NCBI RefSeq assembly: GCF_900167335.1
Contig: NZ_FUXI01000012.1
Location: 16,181-80,180 of the forward strand
From: Pilibacter termitis
GTDB taxonomy: Bacteria > Bacillota > Bacilli > Lactobacillales > Streptococcaceae
Direction of reading: 5' to 3'
Length of the DNA: 64,000 nucleotides
Part shown: positions 18,446 through 27,981 of the stretch, piece by piece
Layout: every line of letters starts with the position of its first letter
Position numbering within the stretch: position 1 is the first letter of the stretch
Notes under the pieces: generated by a model
What the model saw: the letters and a program-made list of their open reading frames with translations, nothing else
The model's database searches: none
What the model was told of the DNA's origin: nothing
Program-made: the position numbers and the translations under genes

Positions 18446-19155
18446 AAACGAATCACCTCGATTTCCCCGAATAAAACGCTCGATACAATTTTCAAATGAC
18501 GAGTCGTTTCATCATAATCTTTACTGAAAATTTTCAGCGTTTCATTGTTTAAACTGTATGTTTCTCCCTCAAAAGCGACATTTCCTGCTAGAGCATTATG
18601 TGAGAAAGAAACACCGATACCTGTCGGTACTAAAATACGTGTGCGACCAAACGATTTCCTAAGCGAAATCACACTTTCACCTTTGGGGAGCAACGTGTTA
18701 CCTAAATCAATAATTGTGTCGCCTGCAAATTTTGTAAAGTTAATATCATTCCACTCATAAATTTCTGAGCCAATTTTTTCCGAACCAAACCACTGTCCTC
18801 GTTGTTTAAAACCTGATTTTTCCGTTGGTTCACTCGTCTCTACCATAATAAATTCTGGAGTGTCGTATTTTTCCCACTTCTTTGAGGCAAATAGTTTCCC
18901 CGTCGAAGAAAAATACAGAATCGCTGCTCCAAGCATTAACCAAATGAAAAAATTATTTAAAAGCATTAACCCTAAAAAAATAACAGATAAAATCTTCAAA
19001 TTTTTGCTAGAATGTTTTTTCATCATTGAAATAGCGAATACACCAATTCCTAAAACAAAAAAACTTGCCAGCACTTCTGTGTGTAAAATGGTAAATACTG
19101 CAAGCAGTCCTAAAACCGCCTCAATCGCTAAAAATATGCGAAAGGGAATTTTCAT
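18442..19155 (-). CDS. liaF: LiaF-type envelope stress regulator
   Basis: 237 aa. N-terminal hydrophobic helices cover about residues 5-85, followed by the soluble C-terminal LiaF beta domain (ISLRKSFGRTRILVPTGIGV...HLKIVSSVLFGEIEVIRL). LiaF keeps LiaS inactive in unstressed cells. It is first in the liaFSR order and overlaps liaS by 4 bp. GGAGGG precedes the ATG. The upstream region carries a short element A copy. Confidence 0.88.
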   Translation of the reverse strand: MKIPFRIFLAIEAVLGLLAVFTILHTEVLASFFVLGIGVFAISMMKKHSSKNLKILSVIFLGLMLLNNFFIWLMLGAAILYFSSTGKLFASKKWEKYDTPEFIMVETSEPTEKSGFKQRGQWFGSEKIGSEIYEWNDINFTKFAGDTIIDLGNTLLPKGESVISLRKSFGRTRILVPTGIGVSFSHNALAGNVAFEGETYSLNNETLKIFSKDYDETTRHLKIVSSVLFGEIEVIRL

Positions 19156-19187
19156 TTTCTATCCCTCCAATTATCTTTTCTATATAA

Positions 19188-19226
19188 GGGTACCTCTAAA
19201 AGAAAATAACTTGTTTTTAGAAATAC
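19188..19226. repeat. Element A, minimal copy upstream of liaF
   Basis: TA-AGGGTACCTCTAAAA, a 12-nt centre, then TTTTTAGAAATAC, an imperfect palindrome with both ends related to element A. It lies 33 bp before the liaF start. Confidence 0.55.
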
Positions 19227-19282
19227 TTGTCTCTAGTATAAATGATTTTTCTCCTCCATACATCAGACTAGAGGATGAAAAA

Positions 19283-19735
19283 TCAATTTTTTTTATTTTC
19301 CTCTACACATTTTTCGCATTTACCAAAGATTTCCACTTGATGCCCCTCTACTTTCACTGCTCCTAGGGATTGAACCATTTCCTCAATCGGACAAAAATCA
19401 ATTTCTTGTATTTCGCCACAGCCTGTGCAAATAAAATGGTGATGATGATGTGGCACAACTACACCAAGCTCACAATTAATTCGATAATGACGTTTCCCTT
19501 TAAAATCTACTCGCTCAAGCACGCCAAGTTCTTCCCCCTCTTGGAGATTGCGGTAAATCGTATCAAGACTAATATTTGGAAAAGTTTTCTTCATCATTTG
19601 ATGTACTTCTTTTGCAGAAACATAATGATTTTCCTGATTTAAACATTTCAACAATTCCTCCCGTTTTTTAGTGTATTTTAAACCAGAGGATTTGATATTT
19701 TCTAGTGCTATATTTACTTTATTGATTTCAGTCAT
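19283..19735 (-). CDS. Fur-family metal-responsive repressor
   Basis: 150 aa from the ATG at 19735, preceded by GGTGAGG; an in-frame GTG at 19744 is an alternative. The winged-helix N-terminal half (SAKEVHQMMKKTFPNISLDTIYRNL) is followed by a histidine-rich metal site HHHHHF and two CxxC pairs (CTGCGE and CEKC) that bind structural zinc. It could be Fur or Zur; the conserved PerR residues cannot be judged safely, and there is no transporter gene beside it to decide. Confidence 0.82.
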   Translation of the reverse strand: MTEINKVNIALENIKSSGLKYTKKREELLKCLNQENHYVSAKEVHQMMKKTFPNISLDTIYRNLQEGEELGVLERVDFKGKRHYRINCELGVVVPHHHHHFICTGCGEIQEIDFCPIEEMVQSLGAVKVEGHQVEIFGKCEKCVEENKKN

Positions 19736-19835
19736 CTTCCTCACCTACTAATTTTTTCTTCACAAAATTTATAAAAGAATATGATATAATCATACTATAT
19801 TTTGGAGAAAATAAAAAATAGATTGGAGCAAAAAT

Positions 19836-20663
19836 ATGTCAGAGAACAGCTTAACGAATATTTATGTGATTTCAGACTCGGCGGGGGATACTGCGATTAA
19901 ATTAGCACACGCAACAATGTCGCAATTTCCTGACAACAATTTTCGAGTGTTTCGCAAAAACTTCATTCAAAAACTAGATGCACTGGAAACTGTTTTGACA
20001 AACGCAAAAAAGCGAGACGCAATTATTATTTTCACGATGATTGACAAAGAATTAAATCGTTTTGTTCACAGTTTTTGTGAAACAAACTCTCTTTTCCATT
20101 TTGATTTGATGTCGCCTGTCGTAGAAGAAATGGAGCGTCGAACGAATACCGCAGCCAAACGTGAAATCGGGGCTCAACATCATTTGAACGAAAATTATTT
20201 CAAACGAATCAAAGCAATTGAATTTGCTGCTAAATATGATGACGGTCGTGACCCGAAAGGATTTTTAAAAGCAGACGTGGTCATTCTCGGTGTTTCTCGT
20301 ACTTCTAAAACACCTTTGTCATTTCTTTTGGCACAAAAAAATCTCAAAGTGGCAAACTTGCCAATTGTACCACAAGCAACAATTCCAGACGAGATTTGGA
20401 AAGTTGACCCGAAAAAAATTATTGGTTTGACCAATGATCCAGAAGTGCTGAATAAATTCCGTGTGGAGAGAATGCGTTCGTATGGTTTAGATGACGATAC
20501 TCTTTATTCAAATATGGACAATATTTTGCAAGAACTTGAGTTTGCCGACGAGTTGTATAAAAAAATCGGCTGTCCTGTAATCAATGTAGCCCAGCGTTCT
20601 ATCGAAGAAACGGCTGCGATTATTTTGGAAAAATTAGGCGTTGAGGACAAGACTTTTCAGTAA
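19836..20663 (+). CDS. Pyruvate, phosphate dikinase regulatory protein (PPSR, DUF299)
   Basis: 275 aa. It is a bifunctional ADP-dependent kinase/Pi-dependent pyrophosphorylase that inactivates and reactivates PPDK by threonine phosphorylation. The start VISDSAGDTA and the P-loop GVSRTSKTP at 152-160 are diagnostic, as is the C-terminal VINVAQRSIEETA block. GGAG precedes the ATG and TATAAT lies at 19785..19790. Its usual neighbour ppdK is not in the window. B. subtilis YqfL is the orthologue. Confidence 0.92.
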   Translation: MSENSLTNIYVISDSAGDTAIKLAHATMSQFPDNNFRVFRKNFIQKLDALETVLTNAKKRDAIIIFTMIDKELNRFVHSFCETNSLFHFDLMSPVVEEMERRTNTAAKREIGAQHHLNENYFKRIKAIEFAAKYDDGRDPKGFLKADVVILGVSRTSKTPLSFLLAQKNLKVANLPIVPQATIPDEIWKVDPKKIIGLTNDPEVLNKFRVERMRSYGLDDDTLYSNMDNILQELEFADELYKKIGCPVINVAQRSIEETAAIILEKLGVEDKTFQ

Positions 20664-20683
20664 AAAATCTTCAGGGTACCTCT

Positions 20684-20720
20684 AAAAAAACGCAAAAACT
20701 TCAATGTTTTTGCGTTTTTT
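20684..20720. terminator. Terminator between convergent genes, next to an element A end
   Basis: AAAAAAACGCAAAAA / TTTTTGCGTTTTTT hairpin. It is directly preceded by GGGTACCTCTAAA (20674..20686), the end motif of element A, which appears to have been fused into the terminator. Confidence 0.8.
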
Positions 20721-20724
20721 CATT

Positions 20725-21801
20725 TTATCCATAAATCAGTGTTTGAACCGTAGATTTATCCAAACTTCTTAATACTTGTAAAAGTAATTCTTGTGCTGCC
20801 TCAAAGTCAGCTATTGCAAACATTGTTTCATGTGAATGAATGTATCTTGCAGGTACACCAATTACAGCACTTGGAATCCCATTTCCTTTAAGATGTGCAG
20901 CTCCAGCATCTGTCCCACCTTTTGAAACGTAGTATTGCACTGGAATGTTGTGCGTTTGAGCAGTATCCAATAAAAACTCACGCATACGTTTGAGCATAAT
21001 ATGTCCTGGGTCAAAAATACGCATAAGCGTTCCTTGACCAAGTCGTCCTTGTGCAAGCGGGTCTTTGTCTGTATCATTTGCCGGACTGGCATCCACTGCA
21101 AAGAATAAATCTGGTGCAAATTTAGTTGTTGAAACTTGAGCACCACGAAGTCCTACTTCTTCTTGCACGTTCGCTCCTGCGATTAATGTGTGATTTAATT
21201 GTTCATTCTTTAACGTTTCCAATGCCTCAAGTACCATTGTCACACCGTAACGATTATCCCATGCTTTTGAGATGATATTTTTCTTGTTAGCTGTGTAAAT
21301 CGTCTCCGTTTGTGGCACGATATAATCTCCCATGCGTACACCGAAACTTTCAGCCTCTTCTTTTGAATAAAATCCTGCGTCAAACAAAACATCTTCGATT
21401 TTTAGTGCTTGCTGACCATTCGTTCCACGAAGTAAGTGCGGTGGAACACTTCCAGAAACAACAGGAATTTTTTCTCCCGTCCGTGTAATAAGAGTAAAGC
21501 GTTGAGCACTGACAACATAAGGATTCCAACCGCCTAAAGCGACCACATGAAACATTCCGTTTTCTTCGATTCGTGAAACCATAAATCCAACTTCGTCCAT
21601 ATGTGCAGCTACCATTACACGTGGGGCATCACTCTCTTTATGCTCACGAATACCAAAGATTCCACCTAATCCGTCTAATTCCACACGGTCAACAAGAGGC
21701 GTTAATTCTTTACGTAAATATTCTCGCACTTCATCTTCACAACCTGACGGTGCTTGTAATTCTGTCAAAGTTTTTATCCGTTGAAATAATCTTTCTTCCA
21801 T
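20725..21801 (-). CDS. pepA: Glutamyl aminopeptidase, peptidase family M42
   Basis: 358 aa. M42 metallopeptidases remove N-terminal Glu/Asp residues as large cytosolic tetrahedral complexes. Metal ligands are seen in VAAHMDEVGF, AGANVQEEVGLRGA (catalytic Glu-Glu) and FFAVDASPAND, with a distal H in RYIHSHETM. The length is typical of lactic-acid-bacterial PepA. GGAG precedes the ATG. It is transcribed divergently from the small membrane protein/thioredoxin cluster, the usual arrangement in enterococci. Confidence 0.92.
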   Translation of the reverse strand: MEERLFQRIKTLTELQAPSGCEDEVREYLRKELTPLVDRVELDGLGGIFGIREHKESDAPRVMVAAHMDEVGFMVSRIEENGMFHVVALGGWNPYVVSAQRFTLITRTGEKIPVVSGSVPPHLLRGTNGQQALKIEDVLFDAGFYSKEEAESFGVRMGDYIVPQTETIYTANKKNIISKAWDNRYGVTMVLEALETLKNEQLNHTLIAGANVQEEVGLRGAQVSTTKFAPDLFFAVDASPANDTDKDPLAQGRLGQGTLMRIFDPGHIMLKRMREFLLDTAQTHNIPVQYYVSKGGTDAGAAHLKGNGIPSAVIGVPARYIHSHETMFAIADFEAAQELLLQVLRSLDKSTVQTLIYG

Positions 21802-22015
21802 TTCTATAATTCTCCTTATTCGATTTCACTTCGAGAAATTCGTTACTCAAAGTCTTTCAATTCGCTCGATGTTATTGATTCCTAAGACATTATACTAAAT
21901 TCCTTTTGTTTTGTCGCTTGCTTGCTACTTGATACTCGATACTTCTTTGAGGTAATGCAATGAAATTATGGTAAAATAATAATATACAATATAAAAAAAG
22001 CGAGGTGCATAGAAC

Positions 22016-22363
22016 ATGACTGAAAATGAAAAACGTTCGTTAGGCTTTGGGTTGGGATGTGGAATTGTGCTAGGTGCAGGGATTAGTTTTGGAATTTACT
22101 CGCTTGTTGCCAATAGAAAGCTCTCCAGTAAAGCAATTCTTCGCAAAGTGCGGCGACATTTTGCAAAAGAAGGCGAAATTCGAGGAAGTTTTATTCATCA
22201 GGAAATTGAGCACTTTCCTCAAATGGATGTAAGTATTCCTGTTTATCGAGGCGGAATTGTTCGGTTAGAAAACGAAATGCTTGTCAGCTATGAATTTCTT
22301 GCAGATAGTAAAACTGGTGTGCTAGTTGATTTCCAACAAATCGGGATTGAAGAAAATGACTAA
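22016..22363 (+). CDS. Small membrane-anchored protein next to thioredoxin gene
   Basis: 115 aa; not assigned to a named family with certainty. One N-terminal hydrophobic helix (LGFGLGCGIVLGAGISFGIYSLV) is followed by a basic stretch and a C-terminal beta-rich part (MDVSIPVYRGGIVRLENEM) of PepSY-like appearance. A GAGG site is present and the thioredoxin gene follows after 16 bp, so the two form an operon. Similar small proteins occupy this place in enterococcal genomes. Confidence 0.72.
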   Translation: MTENEKRSLGFGLGCGIVLGAGISFGIYSLVANRKLSSKAILRKVRRHFAKEGEIRGSFIHQEIEHFPQMDVSIPVYRGGIVRLENEMLVSYEFLADSKTGVLVDFQQIGIEEND

Positions 22364-22379
22364 ATGAAGGAGACGGAAT

Positions 22380-22694
22380 ATGATTTACCCAAATTCTTAT
22401 GAAGAAATTGCAGGATATATTGAAAAGGGAGAGACGGTATTCTTCTTCACGGCAGATTGGTGTGGTGATTGCCGTTTTATCAAACCTGCTATGCCTGAAA
22501 TCGAAGAAAATTTCCCAGAATATAATTTTGTCGAAATTGACCGTGATAAATTTATGGATTTAGCGATAAAATGGGATATTTTTGGTATTCCAAGTTTTGT
22601 AGTGACAACTAATGGTCATGAATTGGGCAGATTGGTTAACAAAAACAGAAAAACAAAAGAGGAAATCACAACGTTTTTAAATAGCTTGAAGTAG
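22380..22694 (+). CDS. Thioredoxin-like protein (YtpP type)
   Basis: 104 aa, thioredoxin fold. The active site is ADWCGDCRFIKP with C28 and C31 (CGDC rather than CGPC), and the cis-proline is in FGIPSFVV. CGDC is typical of YtpP-like proteins, which are reported to reduce bacillithiol or act as auxiliary thioredoxins. GGAG precedes the ATG. Second gene of a three-gene cluster with the small membrane protein and UspA. Confidence 0.88.
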   Translation: MIYPNSYEEIAGYIEKGETVFFFTADWCGDCRFIKPAMPEIEENFPEYNFVEIDRDKFMDLAIKWDIFGIPSFVVTTNGHELGRLVNKNRKTKEEITTFLNSLK

Positions 22695-22727
22695 ACGTTT
22701 GCCTACTTGTTTCAAGGAGGGATTCTC

Positions 22728-23183
22728 ATGGAACAAAGATATAACACGATTTTAGTCGGGCTTGACGGTAGTCCTCAAGCCAACCACGCATTTGAATGTG
22801 CGGTAGAAGTGGCACGTAGAAACGATGCTCGTCTCATAGCTGTTTCCATTATACAACACCAAATGTACGATTTGCTTGGTTATGGAAATATTAGCCATAA
22901 TGCTCTAACACATGAGGCAAAGGAATTTACGGAATTGCTTGAAGAAGTAAAAGTTTGGGCGAAAAGTATTGATTTTCCAAACGTTGAGACTGAAGTCATT
23001 TACGGCAATCCGAAAGAGCTTCTTGCACACACATTGCCAAAAAAATATGGTGTGGACTTAATCATGGTAGGACAAAGTGGTTTGAACACGATTGAGCGTT
23101 TCATGGTGGGAAGTGTGAGCGATTTTGTCATTCGCAATGCTCCTTGTGATGTTTTGGTGGTAGCCGAGGAAGTTGTAAAATAG
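22728..23183 (+). CDS. Universal stress protein, UspA family
   Basis: 151 aa from the ATG at 22728, which has AAGGAGG just upstream; 7 more in-frame codons lie before it without support. The ATP-binding motif appears as GQSGLNTIERFMVGSVSDFVIRNAPCDVLVV (G-2x-G-9x-G-S type), so it is probably the ATP-binding class. Role: stress survival, mechanism general. Last gene of the cluster, closed by a strong terminator. Confidence 0.92.
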   Translation: MEQRYNTILVGLDGSPQANHAFECAVEVARRNDARLIAVSIIQHQMYDLLGYGNISHNALTHEAKEFTELLEEVKVWAKSIDFPNVETEVIYGNPKELLAHTLPKKYGVDLIMVGQSGLNTIERFMVGSVSDFVIRNAPCDVLVVAEEVVK

Positions 23184-23188
23184 CACTC

Positions 23189-23225
23189 AAAAAAAGCTAG
23201 ACAACTAAAAATTCTAGCTTTTTTT
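23189..23225. terminator. Terminator of the thioredoxin-UspA cluster
   Basis: AAAAAAAGCTAGA / TCTAGCTTTTTTT hairpin with an 11-nt loop just after the uspA stop. Confidence 0.9.
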
Positions 23226-23310
23226 GTTCTCAAAACCTTTAGGGCAGCTTACTTTTGCTTAGTATTTCTTGCAATCCGTCACACTAAAACTCTTCCAACA
23301 GGCAAAACAA

Positions 23311-23775
23311 CTACAAGTTTGTTACAACAAATAACCACCAAATCAGTCGAACAATCGTCAAAAGCACGCATAGAACACCCGCTCCAAGTATAACTTTTTT
23401 TAGAAACATCGACTCTATTCTTCGATTAAGATAGATACTTAAAAATGGAATGAATAGAACAAATGGTGTAATAGATATACATATAACAATCAAGACCACT
23501 AAAAAAATAGTCTTTTTCTTGTTTTTTTCAGCTAACGTACACGCTTTCATTTCTTCTGTATGCTCAGTTCCCTCTTGTTCTTGAAACAATTCATCTACGG
23601 AAACGCCTAGCTCTTTTGCCAGCATATGAATATTTTCTATATCAGGTAAATTTTTATTCGTCTCCCACCTCGAAATTGTCTGTCGTGAGACTGCAAGCTG
23701 TCGTGCCAATTCCGTTTGCGATACCCCTTGCCTTTCCCTTGCTTGTTTTAACTTTTCACCCAAAGTCCCTTCCAT
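23311..23775 (-). CDS. XRE-family regulator with C-terminal membrane segment
   Basis: 154 aa. Residues 5-60 form a Cro/C1 helix-turn-helix (QARERQGVSQTELARQLAVS...ISRWETNKNLPDIENI). A charged linker leads to two hydrophobic stretches (about 93-112 and 127-150), suggesting a membrane-tethered repressor. Targets are unknown. Its own upstream region carries several TTTCACA/TGTGAAA half-sites, which could be autoregulatory. Confidence 0.85.
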   Translation of the reverse strand: MEGTLGEKLKQARERQGVSQTELARQLAVSRQTISRWETNKNLPDIENIHMLAKELGVSVDELFQEQEGTEHTEEMKACTLAEKNKKKTIFLVVLIVICISITPFVLFIPFLSIYLNRRIESMFLKKVILGAGVLCVLLTIVRLIWWLFVVTNL

Positions 23776-23788
23776 AAATTTCTCTCAC

Positions 23789-23939
23789 TTTCACATTTGA
23801 TTGGATCAATTTGTGAAAACGAAAACTTTCCCCTTTTTTATTATATTTCATTTCACAAACTCAAACCCTTAGTAAAATTTTATCTTTATCAAATTAAAAG
23901 TTCAAGCGGGAATAGCGTATGATGTGAAAAAGTTTCACA
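23789..23939. promoter_or_regulatory. Cluster of TTTCACA/TGTGAAA half-sites upstream of the XRE gene
   Basis: Half-sites occur at 23789..23795, 23812..23818 and 23851..23857, and a full palindrome TGTGAAA-AAG-TTTCACA lies at 23923..23939. A minus-strand TATAAT (23840..23845) sits among them. The motif resembles a Rex operator but has one extra central base. No gene is seen in 23940..24109, which is AT-rich. Confidence 0.5.
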
Positions 23940-24109
23940 AGAAGAAATGGATAAACTCTTCTCAAAATTTGAATCAATTTTTCCTTAGCCTTATGTTTTA
24001 GGGATTTATACAAAATTCAAATAACTTTTAGCGATATATAATAACTCAAATTGCATAGTGTTGGTTGTGAAACAATATAGCGAAACTTATAAAAAATTTA
24101 AACTATCAT

Positions 24110-24150
24110 GCTAAAAAACTCATGCATTTGAGATTCATGAGTTTTTTAGC
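24110..24150 (-). terminator. Terminator of mnmA
   Basis: Perfect long hairpin GCTAAAAAACTCATG / CATGAGTTTTTTAGC, 30 bp downstream of the mnmA stop on the minus strand. Confidence 0.85.
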
Positions 24151-24180
24151 AAACTTTTTGACATTTTATATCGTTAGTTT

Positions 24181-25778
<1,598 letters not shown>

Positions 25779-25888
25779 TTTAACCTCCTATTTTAATTTT
25801 CTTTTAGTTTGTCTTTTTTCGTCTCGATTTTTCCGAGGGCGACCGATTTTTTATTAGCATTTCGCTTTTTCCTTTCTTTCTCAAACGC

Positions 25889-25928
25889 AAAAAAAGCCAA
25901 CTCTCAAAATAAAATGAAAGTTGGCTCT
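25889..25928 (-). terminator. Terminator-like hairpin between pseudogene and toxin locus
   Basis: AAAAAGCCAACTC / AGTTGGCTCTT arms. On the minus strand it ends in a seven-T tract. Its gene is unclear: it may back up the toxin terminator or belong to lost sequence. Confidence 0.7.
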
Positions 25929-25950
25929 TGCCTTGTTTATGATTTTTTAG

Positions 25951-25978
25951 TTGACTTCTTCTGGTTTTGATATATAAT
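25951..25978 (+). promoter_or_regulatory. Promoter of the antisense antitoxin RNA
   Basis: TTGACT (25951..25956) and TATAAT (25973..25978) spaced by 16 bp, driving a short plus-strand transcript that has no ORF and ends at the shared hairpin at 26030..26071. Confidence 0.75.
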
Positions 25979-25984
25979 AAAAAT

Positions 25985-26071
25985 AGAAAGAACGACCGAG
26001 TAAAAGTCGGTGGCTCGTATAATACAGTAAAAAAAACCGTCTAACTTGCCAAAGTCGTGGACGGTTTTTTA
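25985..26071 (+). ncRNA. Antisense RNA antitoxin of a type I toxin-antitoxin pair
   Basis: Predicted transcript of about 87 nt, from the promoter at 25951..25978 to the terminator at 26030..26071. It contains a GACCGA...TCGGT hairpin followed by GGCTCGTATAATAC. Its 3' third is complementary to the 3' end of the toxin mRNA, the arrangement known for convergent type I systems of the Fst/TxpA/holin-like type. The start is inferred from the promoter position, not observed. Confidence 0.7.
26030..26071. terminator. Shared bidirectional terminator of toxin and antitoxin transcripts
   Basis: AAAAACCGTC / GACGGTTTTTT with A and T tracts on both sides. It starts directly after the toxin stop codon, so both transcripts overlap through this hairpin. 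Confidence 0.85.
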
Positions 26072-26176
26072 CTATTTGTAGTTATCCTTTTTTACAAGGA
26101 CAACTACAAGTGATAGCAACGCAACAACAAATGCACCAAAAGCAAGCATTAGTTGTAGCGTTTCATACACTGTCAT
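26072..26176 (-). CDS. Holin-like type I toxin peptide
   Basis: 34 aa: it starts MTVYETLQLMLAFGAF, continues as a hydrophobic helix rich in Val, Leu and Ala, and ends KKDNYK. This is the pattern of the putative holin-like toxin family (related to TxpA/BsrG), membrane peptides that depolarise the cell when not silenced. AAAGGA lies 13 bp before the ATG. The frame can be extended upstream to an ATG at 26227, adding 17 residues (MGEISNTQNL...), and such longer forms are also often annotated. A convergent antisense RNA overlaps its 3' end. Confidence 0.8.
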   Translation of the reverse strand: MTVYETLQLMLAFGAFVVALLSLVVVLVKKDNYK

Positions 26177-26292
26177 AGTATGAGCTTTTCCTTTCTGTAA
26201 GTTCTGAGTGTTAGAGATTTCTCCCATAGGCACCACATCCTTTCAGATTGTACTAAGCCACCGCCGATTAAACTTTCGTTCTTCTGCTAATC

Positions 26293-26321
26293 ATTTTAAT
26301 GTAAAACTATTGATAAAACAA
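26293..26321 (-). promoter_or_regulatory. Promoter of the toxin mRNA
   Basis: Minus-strand TTGTTT (26316..26321) and TAAAAT (26293..26298) with 17-bp spacing. This would give a leader of about 110 nt before the toxin ATG, typical of type I toxins with translation control. Confidence 0.6.
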
Positions 26322-26377
26322 GCATTATTTTTAATAAAAATCAAATTTTTCTTCTTATATGAGATTCATTTAGATAC

Positions 26378-26410
26378 ACAAAGAGGCTAGTTTTGTCCCA
26401 GCCTCTTTGT
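26378..26410 (-). terminator. Terminator of the MFS transporter gene
   Basis: ACAAAGAGGC / GCCTCTTTGT arms with a 13-nt loop. On the minus strand it comes 68 bp after the MFS stop; the T tract is short. Confidence 0.6.
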
Positions 26411-26477
26411 CGTTAGGTTGCCCTCATCTACAAATATATCATCGCATGAATTCATTCTTGTGCCAAAAAAATTTACC

Positions 26478-27683
26478 CTATATTTTATTACTAATCCTAC
26501 GAATTACCATTGCACTTAGCACTCCTAAAATTGCAAAATAGCAAAAGACTGGGAAATATCCACCATTTGAGGCTTGGACTAAAATACCGATGAGGCTAGG
26601 GGAGACGACACCGCCTAATATGCCACCTGTTGCTACTAACGCATAGCTTGGGGCAAATACTTCTTGAGCAAATCGTTTGAGTGGTAGGCTCATCAACGTC
26701 ACAAAAGTGGTAGAACAAAACAAATCACCTAATCCAAGACACATTGTCAAAAGCGAAGTTGTTGGCATAAAATACGCAAGGAGTAAGAAAATGGCGGACA
26801 AACTTGCACAAATACTGATGACATTTTTTTCGTTTCCTGCAAATTTTTTCCCTACAATAAAACTACCTAAAATTGCACCAAGTAAGAAGAAAAATCCTAC
26901 AATAGATGTAATACTACCTGCTTGAGTTAAGCTCATCCCTTTTGCTCCTGTCAAAAAACTAGGAATCCAGTTAACTGCTCCGTACATTAGTGAATTTAGG
27001 AAAAACGCTCCAAAAAATAACACCCACGCAACAGGATTCTTCGCCACTTGAAAAAGAGATTCCTTGGTAATTTTTTCTTCTTTGACTTCTTCTTTCGTTT
27101 GTCGTGGAATGACAAAAAATAAAATCACGCCAATAACAATCGCCAATACGGCAAGTAAAAGATACGTTACACTCCACCCTAAGTTTACAACTGCTGGCGT
27201 AACAATTTTAGGGCCTAGTACACTTGCAATACCTGATGAAGAAAGTAAAATTCCTTGTGCAAAAGTTTGTCGTTTCTCGTCAATTTGCTTTTGTACCTCC
27301 CTAGCTGCACTTGCTGCATAACCAGAATGTGCAATTGCTCCTGCTAGAAAACGAATGAGGATAAAGTACAAAACACTTGTACCAAAACTAAGCAAACTTG
27401 CAAAAATCGCAATACCAAAAAGTGAAAAACAAACAATTCTTTTGGAACCTAATTTCAAGTTCAAAAAACCCATTGGTACTTGCATAAGTGCATAACCAAA
27501 GAAAAAGGCACTCATAATAAATCCTTTTTCACTCGCTGAAATCCCGTATTTTTCAGCCATAGGGACAAGGGTGATTCCAATAGACAACTTATCAATGTAA
27601 ATCATAGTATAACCTAAAAACAAGGCTGCGATTAGTGCAACTTGCTTGATAGAAGACGTTTGCTTTTTCTCGTTTATTTTCAT
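26478..27683 (-). CDS. MFS transporter, anion:cation symporter (hexuronate/glucarate) type
   Basis: 401 aa from the ATG at 27683 with GGAAG upstream; a GTG ten codons earlier lacks a site. Twelve hydrophobic segments are evident. The N-terminal YIDKLSIGITLVPMAEKYGIS and SAFFFGYALMQVPMGFLNLKLGSKR blocks are the signature of the ACS family within MFS, which imports organic anions with H+ or Na+. The substrate is not deducible and no catabolic genes flank it. A degenerate element A end lies just upstream. Confidence 0.82.
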   Translation of the reverse strand: MKINEKKQTSSIKQVALIAALFLGYTMIYIDKLSIGITLVPMAEKYGISASEKGFIMSAFFFGYALMQVPMGFLNLKLGSKRIVCFSLFGIAIFASLLSFGTSVLYFILIRFLAGAIAHSGYAASAAREVQKQIDEKRQTFAQGILLSSSGIASVLGPKIVTPAVVNLGWSVTYLLLAVLAIVIGVILFFVIPRQTKEEVKEEKITKESLFQVAKNPVAWVLFFGAFFLNSLMYGAVNWIPSFLTGAKGMSLTQAGSITSIVGFFFLLGAILGSFIVGKKFAGNEKNVISICASLSAIFLLLAYFMPTTSLLTMCLGLGDLFCSTTFVTLMSLPLKRFAQEVFAPSYALVATGGILGGVVSPSLIGILVQASNGGYFPVFCYFAILGVLSAMVIRRISNKI

Positions 27684-27812
27684 TTGTATTCTTCCGTTCG
27701 TTAAAATTCCCACTAAATAAGGGTACCTTTAAGTATAACGAATTTCTTAAATTTTTCCAGTTTGAGTCACACTCTCATATTGAAACGATTCTATTTTTTC
27801 TTCTCGTTTACG

Positions 27813-27840
27813 TTGATTATTAAAAAAATTCCTATATAAT
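27813..27840 (+). promoter_or_regulatory. Promoter of the Nudix gene
   Basis: TTGATT (27813..27818) and TATAAT (27835..27840), 16 bp apart. The predicted start falls at the first bases of an element A end (TA-TGGGTACCTCTAAAAA, 27850..27867), so the transcript would begin with repeat sequence. Confidence 0.7.
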
Positions 27841-27890
27841 TTATTTTATATGGGTACCTCTAAAAATGGTTTTCAAATAGGAGGAAAGTT

Positions 27891-27941
27891 ATGAATAAAA
27901 ATAAAAAGCCGTTGTCTCTTTTAGTGGTGCCTGTTGAATAA
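27891..27941 (+). CDS. Possible 16-residue leader peptide
   Basis: ATG at 27891 follows a strong AGGAGG (27879..27886) and encodes MNKNKKPLSLLVVPVE, then TAA. It lies inside the leader of the Nudix gene, 40 bp before that start codon. The ribosome site is better than that of many neighbours, so translation is likely, but a 16-codon frame could arise by chance. No family is recognised. Confidence 0.4.
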   Translation: MNKNKKPLSLLVVPVE

Positions 27942-27981
27942 ACAGCAATTATCTCTAAATACAAACATTCACGGAGGAAAC

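Noticed and set aside
26208..26390. 60-codon plus-strand frame opposite the toxin leader
   Set aside because: Overlaps the toxin promoter and leader; no ribosome site.
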